Shown here: positions 7,810 through 11,038 of the stretch, piece by piece
How positions within the stretch are numbered: position 1 is the stretch's first letter
Layout of the letters: every line of letters starts with the position of its first letter
Assembly (NCBI GenBank): GCA_014239715.1
Contig: JAAZYJ010000131.1
Coordinates: forward strand, 1 to 11,038
DNA from: Flavobacteriales bacterium
GTDB lineage: Bacteria > Bacteroidota > Bacteroidia > Flavobacteriales > Parvicellaceae
Direction: 5' to 3'
DNA: 11,038 nt
The notes under the pieces: generated by a model
The model's input: only the letters and a program-made list of their open reading frames with translations
What the model was told of the DNA's origin: nothing
Databases searched by the model: none
Position numbers and translations under genes: made by a program

Positions 7810-8369
7810 TGAGTGATGAACTAACTCGATGTACGTGGTGCTTAAAAGATGAAGCCTACATTAAATATCACGATGAAGCATGGGGCTTACCGATTCATGA
7901 CGACAAAGTTCATTTTGAGTACCTGGCTCTTGAGGCTGCACAAGCCGGATTAAGCTGGCACACCATACTTATACGCATGGAAGGATACCGAAAAGCTTTC
8001 TCCAACTGGAATATTGATAAAATTGAGAACTACGACAATGCTAAGGTTCTTGAGCTGTTACAATTCGAAGGGATCATCCGAAATCGAAAAAAAATCGAGG
8101 CGGTAATTCACAATGTGAAACCTTTCAAAATGATTCAGAAAGAGTTCGGCAGTTTTGACAACTACATATGGGCTTATGTGAATGGCAAACCTGTAATTAA
8201 TGAAATAAAGACAATCGCAGATTATGCTGCCTCTACTCCGTTATCAGATCAGATCAGTAAGGATCTTAAAAACAGGGGGTTTAAATTCATCGGAACAACT
8301 ACAACCTATGCATATATGCAGGCGATAGGTCTGGTAAATGATCATATGGAAAGTTGCTGGAAAAAATGA
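7809..8369 (+). CDS. tag: DNA-3-methyladenine glycosylase I
   Basis: Tag removes 3-methyladenine from alkylated DNA as the first step of base-excision repair. It is 186 aa, the normal length. The zinc site typical of Tag is complete: C8 (RCTWC), H21 (YHDEAWG), H179 and C183 (NDHMESC). The catalytic glutamate region LEAAQAGLSW carries E42, equivalent to E. coli E38, and the helix-hairpin-helix region and FKFIGTTTTYAYMQAIGLVNDH follow the family pattern. It is last in the overlapping trio starting at 6632, with a one-base overlap with the exported-protein gene, which is an odd place for a repair enzyme. The 4-base gap to the convergent repeat lipoprotein leaves no room for a separate terminator. 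I see no Ada-like regulator or operator nearby. Confidence 0.96.
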   Translation: MSDELTRCTWCLKDEAYIKYHDEAWGLPIHDDKVHFEYLALEAAQAGLSWHTILIRMEGYRKAFSNWNIDKIENYDNAKVLELLQFEGIIRNRKKIEAVIHNVKPFKMIQKEFGSFDNYIWAYVNGKPVINEIKTIADYAASTPLSDQISKDLKNRGFKFIGTTTTYAYMQAIGLVNDHMESCWKK

Positions 8370-8373
8370 AAAG

Positions 8374-8976
8374 TCATTCTACTATACCCTGCTGATAAAG
8401 TCCTCCCGCAAACACGCCAATAAATAGAACAGCTGCTTTATGCGCATCCGGAACGTCAATTACTCCATTGACCGACCATCGGTCCCAGTCCTCTCTATAT
8501 GTAGTCTTCAGATCAACGACATTAACACCATTATAGACAACATCCCAATTGTCAAAATCATTTGAAAATGCTGTACGCACCTTTATCGTAATTCCATTGG
8601 TACCGTCTACTATTTCCCAGGAATCATAATCTTCAGAAAAATTGGTCTTGATCTTAATGTTGTGTCCTTCAGAGCTGGTCAATGTCCAGGAATCCCAGTC
8701 TTCAGAAAAATTAGTTCTAATGTCACCACTTACACCCTCGAAGGTGAAATCCCAATTGTCCCAATCTTCAGAAAAACCGGTTCTGAATGTACCTGCATCA
8801 TTGCCCCAATCAAAGGTCCATCGATCCCAGTCTTCAGACCAGTTAGTCCGCAAAACACCGGTAGCGCTTGCATTTGCACTAAAATTGGCGCTTTGTGTTG
8901 AGTTTGACTGCAGTGGGTCCAATTTCACGCATGACATACAATACAAGGCTATGATTATTTGCACTAACAATTTCAC
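8374..8976 (-). CDS. Lipoprotein with six SEDWDxW repeats, function unknown
   Basis: A 200-aa product. The start is GTG at 8976; a stop lies two codons upstream in frame, and the only downstream ATG comes too late to keep the signal. Residues 1-16 form a lipoprotein signal (MKLLVQIIIALYCMSC, lipidated C16). A Ser/Asn/Ala-rich linker (about 20-41) follows. Then come six tandem repeats of 22-24 residues starting at 42, 64, 86, 109, 133 and 156, with the pattern hydrophobic-R/K-T-x-aromatic-S-E-D-W-D-x-W. The tail (178-200) is hydrophobic and Gly-rich (VLFIGVFAGG). Each repeat looks like a beta hairpin with a strongly acidic, Trp-rich turn, which could suit cation or glycan binding; that is inference. 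It begins 54 bases after the stop of the giant surface-protein gene on the same strand and may share its transcript. I cannot name a family. Confidence 0.8.
   Translation of the reverse strand: MKLLVQIIIALYCMSCVKLDPLQSNSTQSANFSANASATGVLRTNWSEDWDRWTFDWGNDAGTFRTGFSEDWDNWDFTFEGVSGDIRTNFSEDWDSWTLTSSEGHNIKIKTNFSEDYDSWEIVDGTNGITIKVRTAFSNDFDNWDVVYNGVNVVDLKTTYREDWDRWSVNGVIDVPDAHKAAVLFIGVFAGGLYQQGIVE
8446..8853 (-). repeat. Six imperfect tandem repeats (66-72 bases) inside the lipoprotein gene
   Basis: Units of 22, 22, 23, 24, 23 and 22 codons encode the SEDWDxW motif. At DNA level the motif core reads cagtcttcaga or a close variant on the plus strand in the first four units, near 8698, 8763 and 8830 and in a diverged form near 8630. 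The last two units (8446-8577) have diverged most (SNDFDNW, REDWDRW). Protein identity is much better kept than spacing between motifs, indicating old duplication with selection on the motif. Confidence 0.85.
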
Positions 8977-9030
8977 ACACTACAAGTATCAAAAACCGAG
9001 CCGCATTGTTACTGAGAATGAATTTCCGAA

Positions 9031-11038
9031 TTACCTTTTTAGTGCTACGTATCCCGACCTATTGTACTCTTCACCATCCAGCCCCTTAGCTGAGACTGTA
9101 TAATAATATGTTCCTTCAGGCACATATTCTCCTGTGACGCTTCGGCCATCCCATCCCTGATTGAGCTGTGTTAGCTTCATTATGAGTTCACCCCATCGAT
9201 TGAAAATTAAAAGCTCGATCTCTTCCATTCCTTGTATTATCGGTTGGAATTGATCGTTAACGCCATCATTATTGGGAGAAAACACATTTGGCATAACGAG
9301 TTCTGAAGTACCAAAAACAGTGATCTCAGTAAAAACCGTATCCGCACAACCGCCATTTGTGGCAATCAGCATTATGGTATAATTACCACTGTTCGTGTAC
9401 GTTTCCTGAGGAGAGATATCAATGCTCGTGGATACATCAAGATCCCAGAAATAAGATGTTGCACCGGTTGAAGTATTTGTAAAGTCTACAACCAATGGAG
9501 CTGATCCGGATGCAGCTGAAATTGTGAAATCAGCCACCGGGTCAATCACATCCACCGTTACAAACGCTGTATCATTGGGACAAGCACCACTACTGATAAC
9601 AACGTAGGTGTAAACCCCGGCAATATTAGTACTCGGATCAAACGAACCTACAAATCCTTCCGTAAGAGTTGTAGGACCGGACCAGGTCCCTCCAACTTCA
9701 GCTGTTCCCAAGTAATTGAATAAGGAATCATTAGGCCCTGACTGACATAAAGCAAGCGTGCTGTTTTGCCCGGCGTACACCGTATCATTGACAGTTACGC
9801 TAATTGTTGTGTCATCATTGCACACACCGTTAGTCGTGTATTGAACGAAGTATGTGCTGCCTGCGACACCCATTGTAATAGCGCCCGTAGCAGGATCAAT
9901 AGATGCTCCATCAGCCGGATCAGGATCAAAATTAAATGTCCCTCCAGTTGTTGCGATCCCTGTTGCGCTGTTTGACGAGCCAACACAGTAATCCGTCAGC
10001 GTAAAAGATGGATCGTCGGTTGCCAAAACTTCTATTGAAGTACTGGCACTTGCTGCAGCACATCCTCCTGCTGCCGCTATGTCATTCAATACGGTATATG
10101 TGCCCGGTAAGCTGGCCGAAAGATCGACCTCTCCGGTTGTCGCATTGATCGACAGGTCTCCGGTTGCCTCAGAAAACACACCACCACTGGCTCCGGAACC
10201 AAAGGTGATCGTAGCCGTTCCGCTCTGACAATAAGGTGAAGCAGCATAGCTGAAAGTTGCATCAGGTGACGCGGTTATGTCGATGGTAATGGTCAGATTG
10301 TCCGGGCAGGTGCCTGAGGTGGTATAGGTCACATCAAAGCTTCCTGTTCCTGTCGTTGCAACATCGATCTCCCCCGTCGTTGGATCAATGAATAGCCCTG
10401 CAGAACCTGAGAAGGTGCCGCCGGATGTCGCAATCGTAACCGGAACCTGGGCTCCTCCGGTCAAACAAAATGTAGTGCCCGTATATGAAAAAGAAGGATC
10501 ATCAATGGCTAAAGTTGTAACCGTTTGCGTGCTGCTGTCCGGACATGTCCCTGAAGTTACATATTCAATCGTATAGGTCGTGCCTCCTACTCCCGAGGTG
10601 ATCTCTCCTGTTGATCCATCAACGGTTGATCCATCACCAGGATCAGGATCAAAACTAAAGGTCCCTCCTATCGTTGCGATTCCTGTTGCGTTATTTGACG
10701 AGCCAACACAGTAGTCTGTAAGTGTAAAAGCCGGGTCGTCCAGAGCAGTTACCGATACGGTTTGCGTCGTACTGTCGGGACAAGTACCGGATGTTAGATA
10801 TTCCAGCGTATAGGTCGTTCCAGAAACCCCGTTGGTGATCTCCCCTGTTACAGGATCAACGCTTGATCCATCAGCCGGATCAGGGTCAAAGGAGAAAGAT
10901 CCTCCTGCAAGACCCGTTACGTTGGCACTGTTGGTTGCACCATCACAGTAGTCTGAAAGCGTAAAAGAAGGATCGTCCAGAGCAGTTACCGATACGGTTT
11001 GCGTCGTACTGTCGGGACAAGTACCGGATGTTAGATAT
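9031..11038 (-). CDS. Giant repeat-built T9SS surface protein, C-terminal part (5' end outside window)
   Basis: The frame is open from the right edge to the TAA at 9031, so 668 codons are visible and the start lies outside; a TTG at 10464 is internal. Order from N to C: the last 20 residues of one repeat; Ig-like modules beginning at 10977, 10740, 10503, 10266 (about 79-83 residues each) and 10017 (76 residues); a divergent Ig-like segment (9541-9789); a PKD-like domain (9310-9540); and a gliding-motility-associated C-terminal domain (9034-9309). The last contains MPNVFSPNNDGVND, IFNRWGELI and PEGTYYYTV, the type B sorting signal of the type IX secretion system. Most modules have one Cys near residue 11-13 and one near 66-69, probably a disulfide, and modules of one type carry an acidic FDPDPxDG loop that could bind calcium (inference). 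The protein is expected to be secreted and cell-surface attached, likely an adhesin or matrix protein. Confidence 0.93.
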   Translation of the reverse strand, partial: YLTSGTCPDSTTQTVSVTALDDPSFTLSDYCDGATNSANVTGLAGGSFSFDPDPADGSSVDPVTGEITNGVSGTTYTLEYLTSGTCPDSTTQTVSVTALDDPAFTLTDYCVGSSNNATGIATIGGTFSFDPDPGDGSTVDGSTGEITSGVGGTTYTIEYVTSGTCPDSSTQTVTTLAIDDPSFSYTGTTFCLTGGAQVPVTIATSGGTFSGSAGLFIDPTTGEIDVATTGTGSFDVTYTTSGTCPDNLTITIDITASPDATFSYAASPYCQSGTATITFGSGASGGVFSEATGDLSINATTGEVDLSASLPGTYTVLNDIAAAGGCAAASASTSIEVLATDDPSFTLTDYCVGSSNSATGIATTGGTFNFDPDPADGASIDPATGAITMGVAGSTYFVQYTTNGVCNDDTTISVTVNDTVYAGQNSTLALCQSGPNDSLFNYLGTAEVGGTWSGPTTLTEGFVGSFDPSTNIAGVYTYVVISSGACPNDTAFVTVDVIDPVADFTISAASGSAPLVVDFTNTSTGATSYFWDLDVSTSIDISPQETYTNSGNYTIMLIATNGGCADTVFTEITVFGTSELVMPNVFSPNNDGVNDQFQPIIQGMEEIELLIFNRWGELIMKLTQLNQGWDGRSVTGEYVPEGTYYYTVSAKGLDGEEYNRSGYVALKR
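9034..9309 (-). other. T9SS type B sorting domain (gliding-motility-associated C-terminal domain)
   Basis: The last 92 residues of the giant protein. The family markers are PNVFSPNNDGVNDQF at the beginning, FNRWGELI in the middle, GWDGR, then VPEGTYYYTV and a closing strand ending VALKR. In characterised Bacteroidota, such domains direct export across the outer membrane by the type IX system, for example for SprB-type adhesins. Confidence 0.92.
9310..9540 (-). other. PKD-like domain before the sorting domain
   Basis: A 77-residue segment starting PVADFTIS, with APLVVDFTNTSTGATSYFWDL and then YTNSGNYTIMLIATNGGC. This is the PKD pattern, but the usual WDFGDG core is changed to WDLDVSTSIDISPQ. 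It sits directly before the sorting domain, a common arrangement in Bacteroidota surface proteins. Confidence 0.8.
9790..11038 (-). repeat. Tandem Ig-like module array, main period 237 bases
   Basis: Module starts on the minus strand are 10977, 10740, 10503, 10266 and 10017, giving spacings of 237, 237, 237 and 249 bases; a further partial unit runs off the edge. Two sequence types are present. Type A (units at 10977, 10740, 10017) carries DYC and FDPDPxDG. Type B (10503, 10266) has F/YCxxG and lacks the acidic loop. Bases 10736-10801 are identical to 10973-11038. Confidence 0.9.

Noticed and set aside
1..8369. recQ, recG and tag as parts of one DNA-repair island
   Set aside because: They are in three separate transcription units with unrelated partners and are common housekeeping genes; proximity alone does not support a joint system.
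8446..8853. Regular short repeats considered as a CRISPR array
   Set aside because: The repeats are imperfect, continuous with an open reading frame and encode a conserved amino-acid motif; there are no identical direct repeats with unique spacers.
8642..9103. Plus-strand open frame of 153 codons opposite the repeat lipoprotein
   Set aside because: It is the antisense shadow of the repeats and also crosses the end of the neighbouring gene; it has no protein-family features and no promoter.
10462..10464. TTG at 10464 as the start of the surface-protein gene
   Set aside because: The frame is open and encodes the same kind of Ig-like modules all the way to the window edge, so this TTG is internal.

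Overview
The window looks like chromosomal DNA of a Bacteroidota bacterium (Flavobacteriales- or Cytophagales-like). The clearest sign is a large surface protein on the right edge that ends in a gliding-motility-type C-terminal domain, the sorting signal of the type IX secretion system (T9SS). Other signs are -7 promoter elements of the Bacteroidota form TAnnTTTG upstream of proC and efp, starts without Shine-Dalgarno sequences, and the moderately AT-rich composition. Coding density is very high. The largest gene-free gap is about 86 bases, so no stretch over 300 bases lacks a gene. I see no tRNA, rRNA, CRISPR array, insertion sequence or phage gene.

Layout, left to right. (1) 1-2745, plus strand: the C-terminal half of a RecQ helicase, cut by the window edge; then proC (pyrroline-5-carboxylate reductase), whose 3' end overlaps a short-chain dehydrogenase/reductase gene. 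(2) 2769-6575, minus strand: recG (GTG start), efp (elongation factor P) and a two-domain VOC/glyoxalase-fold gene, reading recG to efp to VOC. The last two are one base apart, and efp has its own promoter-like sequence in the recG-efp gap. (3) 6632-8369, plus strand, divergent from recG: an unknown lipoprotein, a small beta-rich exported protein and tag (3-methyladenine DNA glycosylase I), chained by 4-base and 1-base stop/start overlaps. (4) 8374-11038, minus strand, convergent with tag: a lipoprotein built of six short aromatic/acidic repeats, preceded by the 3' 2 kb of a giant repeat-built T9SS surface protein whose start lies beyond the right edge.

Three genome-maintenance genes (recQ, recG, tag) occur here, but in three different transcription units with unrelated neighbours, so I do not read them as one system. 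The most unusual material is on the right. One item is the SEDWDxW repeat lipoprotein at 8374-8976. The other is the mosaic Ig-like array at 9790-11037, in which 237-base modules have been duplicated so recently that 66 bases are exactly identical between neighbouring units at the window edge. The lipoprotein/exported-protein pair translationally chained to tag is the other uncharacterised piece. No complete, obviously new system can be demonstrated from the sequence alone.
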